A model generated the notes under the pieces. It searched no databases, was not told where the DNA came from, and saw only the letters and a program-made list of their open reading frames with translations. DNA of 54,506 nt from Anaerolineales bacterium (GTDB lineage: Bacteria > Chloroflexota > Anaerolineae > Anaerolineales > UBA11858), in NCBI GenBank assembly GCA_024763275.1, contig JANTFT010000009.1, positions 1 to 54,506 on the forward strand, read 5' to 3'. This document shows positions 33,059-41,555 of the stretch, one piece after another (the first letter of the stretch is position 1; each line of letters starts with the position of its first letter). Made by a program: the position numbers and the translations under genes.

Positions 33059-33922
33059 ATGCGAAAAACCAGCCGGGTACCCAGCCAACTGTTCGTGATG
33101 GTAATCGTCCTGAGCCTCACCTTCGGGGCTTGTGGCGGGCAGAAGGAGCTCGACACTCCAGAAACCCCCTCTGGGGGGTCTCCTCCGGCCACCCAGATCG
33201 AAGACCCTTCCCAGCAGGCCGGCTTCGAAGAAGGAGAACTGCCCGATGATTTCCCAGAGGAATTTCCCCTCCCGGAGGACTTCAAGGTTGGATCCTCAGT
33301 TAACCTGGAGAAAGGGGCTTTTCGGGTCTTTCTCAGCCTGCAGGGAACGCTGGAAGAAGCTCTGACTTTCTTCAGAGAGGAACTCCCCGCTGCCGGGTGG
33401 ACGATCACAGGCGAGAGTGAAATCCAGGGCAACCCTACATTCGACCTTACCGGTCAGGAGTATGCGGGCGAGCTGGTCTTCATTCCCGGGGAGCTGGGCG
33501 TGGTCCTGGAGGTACACCTCTTCCCGGCAGAGAGCGCCCAGGAAGGTCCTGCTCCCCCGGAAAATATGGGAGAGAGCACTACCCTTGGCAGCGGAGAGAG
33601 TGATTTCCCGGAAGATTTCCCGCTGCCGGCCAGTTTCCAGCCTGTTCAGATTTCCAGCACGCTGGCAGAAAAGGGATACCAGCTGACTTTCAGTTATCAA
33701 GGGATGCCAGAATTGGCCCTCACCGATTTGACCATGGCCCTGATCAACGGGGGTTGGACTGTCGGGGATCCTTCTCTGGAAGGGACCCAGCATGCTTACC
33801 GCCTGCCCTTTGAGGATCCCTCCTCAGGTTTTCAGGGCCAGGCACTGATCTCCAACGATCCTGCTGTAGTTGGCGGAGAAAGCCAGAATTTAACGATCAT
33901 CGCTTTCCAGTCCGGGGAATGA
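33059..33922 (+). CDS. Lipoprotein with two copies of one domain
   Basis: The 287-residue protein has a lipoprotein signal (SLTFGACGG) and an acidic linker. Two domains of about 90 residues follow, each opening with the same phrase (DFPEEFPLPEDF near residue 62, DFPEDFPLPASF near 183) and then a pattern of strand, helix ALTFFREELPAAGW / ALTDLTMALINGGW, and strands. This is a tandem duplication within the gene. The family is not recognised; the phrase FPxDFPLP recurs in small lipoproteins of environmental bacteria. It is likely co-transcribed with the gene at 31084. Confidence 0.8.
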   Translation: MRKTSRVPSQLFVMVIVLSLTFGACGGQKELDTPETPSGGSPPATQIEDPSQQAGFEEGELPDDFPEEFPLPEDFKVGSSVNLEKGAFRVFLSLQGTLEEALTFFREELPAAGWTITGESEIQGNPTFDLTGQEYAGELVFIPGELGVVLEVHLFPAESAQEGPAPPENMGESTTLGSGESDFPEDFPLPASFQPVQISSTLAEKGYQLTFSYQGMPELALTDLTMALINGGWTVGDPSLEGTQHAYRLPFEDPSSGFQGQALISNDPAVVGGESQNLTIIAFQSGE

Positions 33923-33939
33923 TCATCCCCTTCCCGGGC

Positions 33940-33968
33940 TTGACAAAAGGGCTTTCGCCATATAGACT
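33940..33968 (+). promoter_or_regulatory. Consensus promoter of the 38-residue peptide gene
   Basis: TTGACA (33940-33945), a 17-base spacer and TAGACT (33963-33968) predict a start near 33975, 23 bases before ATG 33998. Confidence 0.7.
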
Positions 33969-33997
33969 AAGGGATAATATTCAGCAGGGAGTTTTCT

Positions 33998-34114
33998 ATG
34001 ATCTGGTTAATGTTGATCCTGATAGCGGCAGCGGTGATGTATATGGCCATGCGCATGGGCGCTGACAGCCCTTCTTCAATTCTGGCAGCCATCCGAGTGA
34101 AAATCGACCGCTGA
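33998..34114 (+). CDS. 38-residue membrane peptide
   Basis: This small frame begins with ATG after an excellent CAGGGAG site seven bases upstream. It encodes one N-terminal membrane helix (MIWLMLILIAAAVMYMAM) followed by a short basic, soluble tail ending VKIDR. It has its own promoter (33940-33968) and its own terminator (34137-34163), so it is a self-contained transcription unit of about 190 bases. Function unknown; small membrane peptides often modulate a larger membrane protein. It is not a T-box or other known metG leader as far as I can see. Confidence 0.65.
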   Translation: MIWLMLILIAAAVMYMAMRMGADSPSSILAAIRVKIDR

Positions 34115-34136
34115 TCCGATCTACGATTAGTACCAG

Positions 34137-34163
34137 GGCTGTCCAGCTGGACAGCCTTTTTTT
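34137..34163 (+). terminator. Terminator between the membrane peptide and metG
   Basis: A perfect 8-bp stem GGCTGTCC / GGACAGCC with a four-base AGCT loop and a seven-T run, 23 bases after the peptide stop and 27 before metG. Confidence 0.9.
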
Positions 34164-34189
34164 ATTTAGAGATCATTCTGGAGTAATTA

Positions 34190-35971
34190 ATGAACAGAAA
34201 CATCCTTGTTGCCGTCGCCTGGCCTTACGCCTCAGCTGATATCCATGTGGGCAATATGACCGGTTCCTATCTCCCGGCTGATATTTTTGCCCGCTTCCAG
34301 CGCCTGCAGGGCAATCGTGTTTTGATGGTATCGGGTTCGGACTCCCATGGCACTCCCATCACGGTCCGGGCAGATCAGGAAAACAGCACTCCGGAAGAGA
34401 TCTACAAAGAATACCACACCAGGTTCCTGGATCTCTTCCAGCGCTCAGGCCTGAGCTACGACCTGTTCACCACCACCCACACGGAGAACCATTTCAAAGT
34501 GGCCCAGACCATCTTCAACGCCCTGAAGGAAAACGGCTATCTCTATACAGAGACCCAGGAACATTGGTATTCCACCTCTCAGGAGCGCTTCCTGCCGGAT
34601 CGCTACGTGGAGGGGACCTGCTACATATGCGGCTATGAAAATGCCCGCGGCGACCAGTGCGACCAATGCGGCAATCTGCTGGAAGCAACCGGCCTGATCA
34701 ACCCCCGCTCCAAGATGGACGGTTCCACCCCGGAACTCAGGGAAACCGAGCACTTCTACCTCGATCTGGGCGCCCTGCAGCCCCAGATAGTTGAATTCCT
34801 GAAAGCCCGGGAAGATTTCTGGCGCCCCAATGTCATCCGCCAATCCCTGGGCCAGATCTTGGCAGAAGACCTCCACGGCCGGGCCATCACCCGGGATCTG
34901 AAGTGGGGCATCCCTGTCCCCGTCCCGGGCTGGGAGAAAAAGAGCCTTTATGTATGGTTCGAGGCTGTGATCGGCTACCTGTCCGCAGCCATTGAATGGG
35001 CTTCGCTCAGCGGTGATCCCGAAAGCTGGAAGGATTGGTGGTACAACCCGGACAGCAAGTCCTATTATTTTATCGGCAAGGACAACATCCCCTTCCATGC
35101 CGTGATCTGGCCTGCTGAGCTGGCGGGGGTCGGCACTACTTTCGGAGCGTTCTTTGATGAGGATGACAGCCGGGAGCTGGTGCTCCCCTATGACATCCCG
35201 GCCAATGAGTTCCTGAACATGGAGGGCAAAAAGATCTCCGGAAGCCGCAACTGGGTGGTGGATGGGCTGGATTTCCTGTCCCGCTACGATCCGGATCCCC
35301 TGCGCTACTATCTGACCGCCAACATGCCTGAAACCAGGGATACAGACTGGGAATGGGCTGAGTTTGTGACCCGCAACAACAATGAGCTGGTTGCTACCTG
35401 GGGCAACCTGGTAAACAGGGTCCTGGCCTTTGCCCATAAGAATTGGGACGGGGTGGTGCCGGATCCCGGAGAGCTGCGTCCCGAGGACCAGGCCATTCTG
35501 GAAACCATCGAGAGGGGCTTCGACACAGTAGGAGAGCTCTATGACAAGGTGAAGCTGCGGGCGGCACTGACCGAAACGATGCGGCTGGCCGGAGAAGTGA
35601 ACAAATACCTGGATGATAAAGCTCCCTGGTTCGAGATCAAAGAGGATAAGGAGAACGCTGCGAAATCGATCTTCACCGCCATCCGGGCGATCGATTCCCT
35701 TAAAATCCTTTTCTCACCAGTGCTGCCCTTTACCTGTGAGCAGCTTCACGGCATCCTGGGCTACGAGAAGCCCCTGTTCAGGGAGCAGTACACTGAGGAC
35801 GTCAGCGACAACCTGGGAACTCACACGGTGCTGCGCTACCCGGTGGGAGAAGCCAGCCTTGACTGGAAGCCCAGTGAGATCCAGGCCGGGAGGGCATTCC
35901 ACAAGCCAAAGCCTCTCTTCAAGAAGCTGGACCCTGAAATCGTGGAACAGGAACTGGAACGATTGGGATAA
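34190..35971 (+). CDS. metG: Methionyl-tRNA synthetase
   Basis: The 593-residue class I synthetase has the HIGH-type motif at residue 19 (DIHVGNMTG), a zinc-binding insertion (CYICGYENARGDQCDQCGN near 143-161) and the KMSKS-type motif as GKKISGSRNW. It ends shortly after the anticodon-binding helices, without the C-terminal tRNA-binding (EMAP-like) domain of some long forms. The ribosome site GGAGTAATTA precedes ATG 34190. No obvious promoter lies between the upstream terminator and the start, so some read-through may supply expression. Confidence 0.95.
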   Translation: MNRNILVAVAWPYASADIHVGNMTGSYLPADIFARFQRLQGNRVLMVSGSDSHGTPITVRADQENSTPEEIYKEYHTRFLDLFQRSGLSYDLFTTTHTENHFKVAQTIFNALKENGYLYTETQEHWYSTSQERFLPDRYVEGTCYICGYENARGDQCDQCGNLLEATGLINPRSKMDGSTPELRETEHFYLDLGALQPQIVEFLKAREDFWRPNVIRQSLGQILAEDLHGRAITRDLKWGIPVPVPGWEKKSLYVWFEAVIGYLSAAIEWASLSGDPESWKDWWYNPDSKSYYFIGKDNIPFHAVIWPAELAGVGTTFGAFFDEDDSRELVLPYDIPANEFLNMEGKKISGSRNWVVDGLDFLSRYDPDPLRYYLTANMPETRDTDWEWAEFVTRNNNELVATWGNLVNRVLAFAHKNWDGVVPDPGELRPEDQAILETIERGFDTVGELYDKVKLRAALTETMRLAGEVNKYLDDKAPWFEIKEDKENAAKSIFTAIRAIDSLKILFSPVLPFTCEQLHGILGYEKPLFREQYTEDVSDNLGTHTVLRYPVGEASLDWKPSEIQAGRAFHKPKPLFKKLDPEIVEQELERLG

Positions 35972-36050
35972 GAAATGATGCGCTTCACGCATGGCTGATG
36001 GCCGAGAACCGGGGTGGCTGAAGCCGCGACTGAAAAAGAAAACCAAAAAA

Positions 36051-36099
36051 CCGGTCTCCTTATGCCGGTCTTAATACCCCGGTCTCTTTCCACCGGTCT
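36051..36099. repeat. Four tandem 14-base repeats
   Basis: CCGGTCT occurs at 36051, 36065, 36079 and 36093, spaced exactly 14 bases, with degenerate T-rich spacers. It lies between the convergent metG and serpin genes (225-base gap, no other gene seen). Adjacent CCGG units can form small hairpins. Confidence 0.8.
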
Positions 36100-36197
36100 C
36101 GCGGTACGACATATAGCTGTGTTGATGTCTTTGAGACTGGAGAATTGAAAACAGGAAGGGAAATCCCTGGGGGATCTCCCTTCCTTCGCGTTAAGCA

Positions 36198-37514
36198 TTA
36201 AGGACTGACAACCCGGCCCATGAACAGGATTGTGCCTGTTCCCTGATCGCGGATCAGGAACAGGAAGGGGCGGTCCACAGTCAGCTGCAGGGGATTCATC
36301 GGAGCTGCTGTCAGCTCCATCAACACTGCTGTGGCGGCTGCCGCTTCTGTGCCATTCTCATCTACCCCGATAAAGGCTTTGTGGAAAACATCTGAGATGA
36401 ACAGATCCTTTTCCCCGGTCATGCCGGAAAAATCCGCCGCCCCGCTGAAAGCGCTGGGCATGCCCATAGCAGCCAGGGTATCAGCCAGACTGATCTCGGA
36501 TTCAAACTCGAACCTGGGAAAACGCAGCTGGATTGGCTGGTAGCTCATCTCAGCTAGAACCTGAGACAGGGTTTCCGCGGAAAGACCCACTTCAAAATCC
36601 TCGAAATATCCCTGGTCCGGAAGCAGGACCAACATGGAAACCTGCCCGTCCACATAAGGTAGGTCCAGGGCTTGAAAGCCTTTTCCCTGATAATACAGGA
36701 AGCTGGCGTCCGATCCCGTGCTCATCAGGGGGACATCAAACTCGGTCCCATCCAGCCCGTAAAAGGTGCCATTTTCTGTCAAGGATTCCTCAAAGGGTTC
36801 CAGCCAGGTGGCTTTAAAGTAGATGGCGTTGCTCAACACCAGGCGGGTGTCGCTGGTGACGGCTCCCTCGGGAATCAGATTCTGGATCTTTTCGCGGGTT
36901 TGGTCGCTGACCCAGTCATTGATGGTCCGGCGCGATTTCTCGGGTTCTTGAATGAAATCCAGCAGACGCAGCCCGGCGCCGTAATTCACTGCCAGAGTAT
37001 CCAGATAATCCTCTTCGAAGTGGAAGTCCTTCTGCCCCCAGATCGCGTTGGCGATGGTCAGTTGGAAAGGATCGCCCTGATCTTCGGGGATTCCCAGCTC
37101 AGCCAGTCCCTTGAGATGCTGGTCGAGGGCATTGAACGCCGGATGCAGGGTGCTGTCATCCACAGGGAAATGCAGTACCTGGGACATCTCCGAAGCAGTT
37201 TCACCCGCTGCTCCAGCATAGGTCATCGCCAGAGCGCTGGAAATGCTGTAGGGGGAATAGAACAGGTTGCCATCCCGGGAGCGGAGCTGCTGATAGAGAT
37301 CAAGGGCAAAGGCGGTGTTAGCGGCTGCCAGCTCCTGCAGGTTGTCCAGGGGGAAATCGCTCTGGTCCTCCCGGGGCAGTCCCGAGATCGCTTCCTGAGG
37401 TTTAGTTTTCCCGGGCAGCTGGGACATATCGGCTGAGCACGCGCCCATTGCCAGGGCCAGGATGGCTGCCAGGATCATCAGGGGCAGGGTTGTTGTTTTT
37501 TCCAGTTTCTTCAT
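36198..37514 (-). CDS. Serpin, lipid-anchored
   Basis: The 438-residue protein begins with a lipoprotein signal (LALAMGACS, Cys about 26) after GGGAGATTTGAA. The serpin fold is complete: NLFYSPYSISSALAMTYAGA, NAIYFKATWLEPFEE, FQALDLPYVDGQVSMLVLLPD, and the hinge ENGTEAAAATA preceding the reactive loop VLMELTAAPMN, then RPFLFLIRDQGTGTILFMGRV. The small-residue hinge marks an inhibitory serpin. Counting from the hinge Glu as P17 puts P1-P1' at Thr-Ala, suggesting an elastase-like or unusual target. A membrane-anchored inhibitor would protect the cell surface from proteases. It stands alone. Confidence 0.9.
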   Translation of the reverse strand: MKKLEKTTTLPLMILAAILALAMGACSADMSQLPGKTKPQEAISGLPREDQSDFPLDNLQELAAANTAFALDLYQQLRSRDGNLFYSPYSISSALAMTYAGAAGETASEMSQVLHFPVDDSTLHPAFNALDQHLKGLAELGIPEDQGDPFQLTIANAIWGQKDFHFEEDYLDTLAVNYGAGLRLLDFIQEPEKSRRTINDWVSDQTREKIQNLIPEGAVTSDTRLVLSNAIYFKATWLEPFEESLTENGTFYGLDGTEFDVPLMSTGSDASFLYYQGKGFQALDLPYVDGQVSMLVLLPDQGYFEDFEVGLSAETLSQVLAEMSYQPIQLRFPRFEFESEISLADTLAAMGMPSAFSGAADFSGMTGEKDLFISDVFHKAFIGVDENGTEAAAATAVLMELTAAPMNPLQLTVDRPFLFLIRDQGTGTILFMGRVVSP

Positions 37515-37607
37515 TTCAAATCTCCCGCGGTGAATTATTTATCTTCTCCATCTTAGACGTGCAACCCGGCGGATATGTTCCCAAAGATGACTGAGCCCCT
37601 CCCTGCT

Positions 37608-38142
37608 CCAGCTCCCGGCTAAAAACGGGAGCTGGCATAGCCCAAACCGCCCTTCAGGGCGGTTCCGATCCGCCTATCTCCTAATTCCGCTGCGGATCAA
37701 ATTGTCGATGGTGACACTTTTGATTTTCTATATACCGCTTTATCCGTACAATATCCCTCTCGGATACCGTCAAAGCTCCAAATTCTCCCTGCCCCTAAAA
37801 ACCCCTTTCAGGTCGGATCTTATTTACCAATACACATGATGAATATGCCTTGATCTCACCATTGATCTCCGACCCGGTGATACGAGGAGGCATCCTCACC
37901 AACAAATGGACATGGCTATTTTTACAGCCAAAACCCATCAGCTCCGACTCCTTCTCTATAACCATATCATTAATTAATTTCTGGATGATCTTCTCATTGG
38001 CATCATCCATGATGTTCATTCACTCAAATGTACCCCATATGAAATGATAGTCCAGGTGATGAGAGGTCGACCCTTTATATATATCCCCCTAGTCCCCACC
38101 ATACATCCTGCAACAGGTGAAGCCTCTCTTCCAGAGGGGCTT
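37608..38142 (-). mobile_element. Decayed IS200/IS605-like element
   Basis: A broken Y1-type transposase (37681-38079) is bracketed by hairpins: on its 3' side CCAGCTCCCG / CGGGAGCTGG (37608-37635) and AACCGCCC / GGGCGGTT (37645-37664), on its 5' side AAGCCTCTCT / AGAGGGGCTT (38120-38142). IS200/IS605 elements carry subterminal hairpins recognised by the transposase rather than inverted repeats. Element ends are estimates. Confidence 0.5.
37681..38079 (-). pseudogene. Y1 (IS200-type) transposase pseudogene
   Basis: In one frame three pieces line up with the transposase family: GSTSHHLDYHFIWGTFE, then a TGA stop; MNIMDDANEK... GCKNSHVHLLVRMPP with the HVH metal motif (family HxH after a GGVPD-type lead) and SEINGEIKAYSS; then a TAG stop; then GQGEFGALTVSERDIVRIKRYIENQ, which matches the conserved C-terminal GYGAFTVS...YI.NQ..HH segment. 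The frame is kept throughout, so two nonsense codons, not shifts, broke it. No clear start codon remains upstream. The catalytic tyrosine is not certain. Confidence 0.7.
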
Positions 38143-38227
38143 GAACTTTACAGACCGTGGATGAATCCCTGGGGATAGGATCAGTTAATTTCATTTCTAA
38201 GGATTCAGTCGAGGTTCTTAAGGAAGA

Positions 38228-38251
38228 AGACCTGCCTTTCCAGGCAGGTCT
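38228..38251 (-). terminator. Terminator-like hairpin after the Gly/Ser-rich protein gene
   Basis: Perfect 10-bp arms AGACCTGCCT / AGGCAGGTCT with a four-base loop; on the minus strand it is followed by TCTTCCTT, a weak T-tract. It lies 85 bases past the stop at 38336. Confidence 0.6.
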
Positions 38252-38335
38252 CCCTCAAGTATCTTGCAGTCGACCTCACTTCATGGAGCAGTTCGCACAG
38301 AACTAGCGGGCCTCCACACGGTCAAAACAGCTGTT

Positions 38336-38866
38336 TCAGTCAAGCGGGCAGTTGCCGCCATACTGGTTGCCCGAGCCACCGTACTGGCTCCCAGAGCTCC
38401 CAAACTGGCTGCCAGACTTGCCTGTCCAGCGGGAAGCAAGCCAATCTGCCTGCTCCTGGTTCAGGGTGCCCAGCTCAACAGCCTCAGACAGAGCATCGAT
38501 CCGAGCCAGGTCCATCAATTCTCTAAACTCGTTCAGGTCGTAACCAAGGCTGATGGCAATATCTGAGACTGTTTCGCCTGAAGCCAGCAGGTCTTCCATC
38601 TCAGGCAGGGAGATCCCCAGCGCTTCAGCCAGATTTTCGTGGATAACATCTTCCAACTGTCCATCCACCTGAATGTTCCGATTCAGGGGTATTCCATCGC
38701 TATCCCCAAATCCTCCCCGGCGTCCGGATCCGCTCATGCCCATTCCAGCGGGGTCACCGTTTCCGGGTCCTCCCCTCTGAGAGCCCGCGGCCAGCGCAGG
38801 GCTGACAACACCGAAAGCTAAAACTGCAACTGCCAGAACAGAAACTAACACAATGATCTTTTTCAT
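38336..38866 (-). CDS. Small secreted protein with Gly/Ser/Gln-rich ends
   Basis: The 176-residue protein starts after an ideal GGAGGTAACT and has a cleavable signal peptide (...VVSPALAAG). Mature residues about 28-60 are Gly-rich. Residues about 70-150 form a helical core (LEDVIHENLAEALGISLPEMEDLLASGETVSDIA...) with two short helix-turn units like those seen in DUF2680-type secreted proteins. The tail repeats GSQFGSSGSQYGGSGNQYGG. A direct-repeat promoter suggests control by an OmpR/PhoB-type regulator. Function unknown. Confidence 0.75.
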   Translation of the reverse strand: MKKIIVLVSVLAVAVLAFGVVSPALAAGSQRGGPGNGDPAGMGMSGSGRRGGFGDSDGIPLNRNIQVDGQLEDVIHENLAEALGISLPEMEDLLASGETVSDIAISLGYDLNEFRELMDLARIDALSEAVELGTLNQEQADWLASRWTGKSGSQFGSSGSQYGGSGNQYGGNCPLD

Positions 38867-38905
38867 AGTTACCTCCGTAAATATGTGTACATGCTAACAA
38901 GCACA

Positions 38906-38938
38906 AGTATACGGAGAGATCATTAAGCAAATATTAAG
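38906..38938 (-). promoter_or_regulatory. PhoB/OmpR-like direct repeats and -10 element
   Basis: On the minus strand CTTAAT occurs twice 11 bases apart (38938-38933, 38927-38922), replacing a -35, and ends exactly 10 bases before TATACT (38911-38906). This is the geometry of Pho-box promoters activated by OmpR-family response regulators. Confidence 0.5.
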
Positions 38939-38987
38939 GACATGTGAACAAACGATGAAGAAAATTGGCAGTCAGGGAAAAGAGCTT

Positions 38988-41369
38988 CTATTCCCCGAAG
39001 CTGACCACAGTCACGCCGTCGCCCCCTTCGCCTTCTTTTCCGGGTTCAAAATGATCCACCTGGGGATGGTTCTTGAGATCATTACGCACTGCAGTGCGCA
39101 GCTTGCCGGTTCCCACGCCGTGGATGATCCGCACCCAGGGCAGCCGGGCCAGAAAAGCCCGATCCAGAAAGTAGCCCAGATTCTCCAGGGCCTCGTCGGC
39201 GCCCTGTCCGCGGAGATCAAGCTCCATACCCGGGGACTCTATCCCCTCCGGGGTGCGAACAACAGTTCTGGGAACCACCTCCAGCGGGGATTCCTCAGAA
39301 TCGGCGGCATGCTCCAGGTCAGCCTTGCGGGCTCTAACGCGGATGTTGCCCACCATTAATTCCACATCTTCCCCGTTGAGGGAGATCACCCGCCCTTTCT
39401 TCCCCAGCGAACGCAGATAAACCCTGTCCCCCGTCTGGATCGGCCCCATCGGTTCAGGCAGGGTCTCGGTTTTCATCCGGGGCAGAGGAGCGGACAGATC
39501 CTCCTCCAGTTGAGCAGCATCCTCCTCCAACTCTTCAAGCATCTCCTTGGGGCTCCCACCCTGATCGAGTTCTGCTTTGATCTCCCGCAGCTCTGCCCGC
39601 AGCTCCTCCAGCTCCAGCCGGGCTTCCCTGCGGGCCCCCTCCAGTTCGGTCAGGCGCTCCTGTTCGATCTCTTCAATCCTGTCCGCCAGCTGCAGGCGTA
39701 GTTTTTCGGCGTCATCCCGGGCCCTTTCCAGGGCAGCCCGGGCATCTTCCGCCAGCTTCCGCTGGCGGTGGATCTCATCCAGCAGATCATCCGCCTGCAG
39801 ATCAGCAGGGTCCAATGTGGCCCGGGCGGACAGGATGATGTCTTCCGGCAAGCCCAGCCTGCTGGCAATAGCCAGGGCGTTAGAGCGGCCCGGGAGGCCA
39901 ACCGTCAGATGATAGGTCGGCCGCAAACTTTCCAGATCGAATTCGACAGAGGCATTGACCACTCCGGGGGTGGCGTGGGCATAGACTTTGAGATCCGGAT
40001 GGTGGGTGGTGACCAGGGTGGTGATGCCCCGCTCCAGCAGATAAGTCATGATAGACCGGGCCAGAGCCGCCCCTTCCTGGGGATCGGTGCCCGCACCCAG
40101 CTCATCCAGGATGACCAGTGACCGGCGATCGGCTTTATCCAGGATTGAGATGATATTGGTAATATGGCCGGAAAAAGTGGACAGGGACTGTTCAATGGAT
40201 TGTTCATCCCCGATATCGGCATACACGCTCGAAAACAGGCTGATCTCCGATCTGCCGGCTGCCGGGATATGCAGGCCGGTCTGGGCCATCAGCGCCAGCA
40301 AACCCACTGTCTTCAACGTGACTGTTTTTCCCCCGGTATTGGGGCCGGTGATGATCAGGGCATAAGTGTCCTCATCCAGAACGATGTTTACCGGAACGAC
40401 TTCAGCAGGGTCCAGGAGGGGATGCCGGGCGGCAAAGAGCCGCAGCACAACGCCTGGGTTCCCCGCGGGAATCCGCTTCGGAAAAGGGTGGATCTTCGGC
40501 TCGACTGCATTCAGTGCGGCCGCATACCTGCCCCGGGCCAGGGCGAGGTCGAACCGGGTCAGGATCTCCACTGCCTCATTCAACTCCAGAGCCTGCTCAG
40601 CTACCCGGGCGGATAGTTGGGCCAGGATGCGCCGGATCTCGTCACGCTCATCCAGCTCCAGTTTGCGATACTGGTTGTTGGCTTCCACCAGGCTCTGTGG
40701 CTCCACATAGATTGTGGCTCCAGAGGCTGACTGGTCATGCACAATACCGGGGAAAGCGGAGCGAGCTTCAGCTTTCAGCGGTAGCACATAGCGCCCATTC
40801 CGTTGGGTAACGATCGCTTCCTGGAGATGTTTAGCGACTTCCGGCCTTTTCAGCATCCGGCTCAGGCGAGCCTTGATACGGCCATGGCTGGCGGTCAGGT
40901 CCCTGCGGATGCTGGCTAGTTTCTGCGAAGCGCTGTCCAGAACCTCTCCCTGATCCGAGATTACCTTGCCAATCTCATTGACCAAGCCCGGGGAATCCGG
41001 CAGCTGGAGGATCAGCTCCGCCAGAGCGGGATATTCATCTGCGAGCTTACTCATCATCCGGACCAGGTTGCGAGCCGCGATCAGGGTATCCCTGACTTCC
41101 AGCAGCCGGAAGGGTTCCAGGATCATTCCCTTCCGGGCGTCAGCAGTGATGGGCCTGAGATCCCGGGCTCCTCCAGAGGATGTTCCGGGATGGAGGGTCA
41201 GCAAACCCAGAGCCTCTGCCGTTTCCCCCTGCAGGACAAGCACCTGATCCAGATCAGTAAGCGGTTCAAGCCCAAGGGCCCGCTCCCGGGCAGGAGCAAA
41301 CTGGCACAGTTCCGCTAAATCAGCCAGGATGCGGGGATATTCCAGGGTAATCAATGCTTTCTGATCCAT
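38988..41369 (-). CDS. mutS2: MutS2 endonuclease/ribosome-rescue ATPase
   Basis: The 793-residue protein has MutS core and clamp helices, the Walker A GPNTGGKT at residues 342-349, Walker B LVILDELGAGTDPQEG, a long coiled-coil with acidic Glu/Arg-rich stretch (about 530-640), a KOW-like segment (TGDRVYLRSLGKKGRV) and a C-terminal Smr nuclease domain (ELDLRGQGADEALE, IIHGVGTGKLR). MutS2 suppresses recombination and in Bacillus splits collided ribosomes. There is no mismatch-recognition domain. The ribosome site is weak. It stands alone. Confidence 0.95.
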   Translation of the reverse strand: MDQKALITLEYPRILADLAELCQFAPARERALGLEPLTDLDQVLVLQGETAEALGLLTLHPGTSSGGARDLRPITADARKGMILEPFRLLEVRDTLIAARNLVRMMSKLADEYPALAELILQLPDSPGLVNEIGKVISDQGEVLDSASQKLASIRRDLTASHGRIKARLSRMLKRPEVAKHLQEAIVTQRNGRYVLPLKAEARSAFPGIVHDQSASGATIYVEPQSLVEANNQYRKLELDERDEIRRILAQLSARVAEQALELNEAVEILTRFDLALARGRYAAALNAVEPKIHPFPKRIPAGNPGVVLRLFAARHPLLDPAEVVPVNIVLDEDTYALIITGPNTGGKTVTLKTVGLLALMAQTGLHIPAAGRSEISLFSSVYADIGDEQSIEQSLSTFSGHITNIISILDKADRRSLVILDELGAGTDPQEGAALARSIMTYLLERGITTLVTTHHPDLKVYAHATPGVVNASVEFDLESLRPTYHLTVGLPGRSNALAIASRLGLPEDIILSARATLDPADLQADDLLDEIHRQRKLAEDARAALERARDDAEKLRLQLADRIEEIEQERLTELEGARREARLELEELRAELREIKAELDQGGSPKEMLEELEEDAAQLEEDLSAPLPRMKTETLPEPMGPIQTGDRVYLRSLGKKGRVISLNGEDVELMVGNIRVRARKADLEHAADSEESPLEVVPRTVVRTPEGIESPGMELDLRGQGADEALENLGYFLDRAFLARLPWVRIIHGVGTGKLRTAVRNDLKNHPQVDHFEPGKEGEGGDGVTVVSFGE

Positions 41370-41555
41370 CGCTGTCAGTGTACCATAAACGCTCAGCAGT
41401 AGTTTTGCCGGTGGGTCAGCAAATGCCAGACAAAAGAAGCAGTTATTGGGAGCAACCAGCTACCTTGCTTTCAACTTATGAATCGGCCAGGTAATTCCAG
41501 TGTTTCAGTTTATAATCCATCAAAATCATCTTAAGGCTGACCGGATCAGATAACC

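Noticed and set aside
33975-34163. T-box or other metG leader riboswitch
   Set aside because: The region ends in a terminator before an aminoacyl-tRNA synthetase gene, but no T-box consensus is present and the interval is filled by a well-formed small gene.
36051-36099. CRISPR-like array
   Set aside because: Repeats are only 7 bases with 7-base spacers and there are no cas genes.
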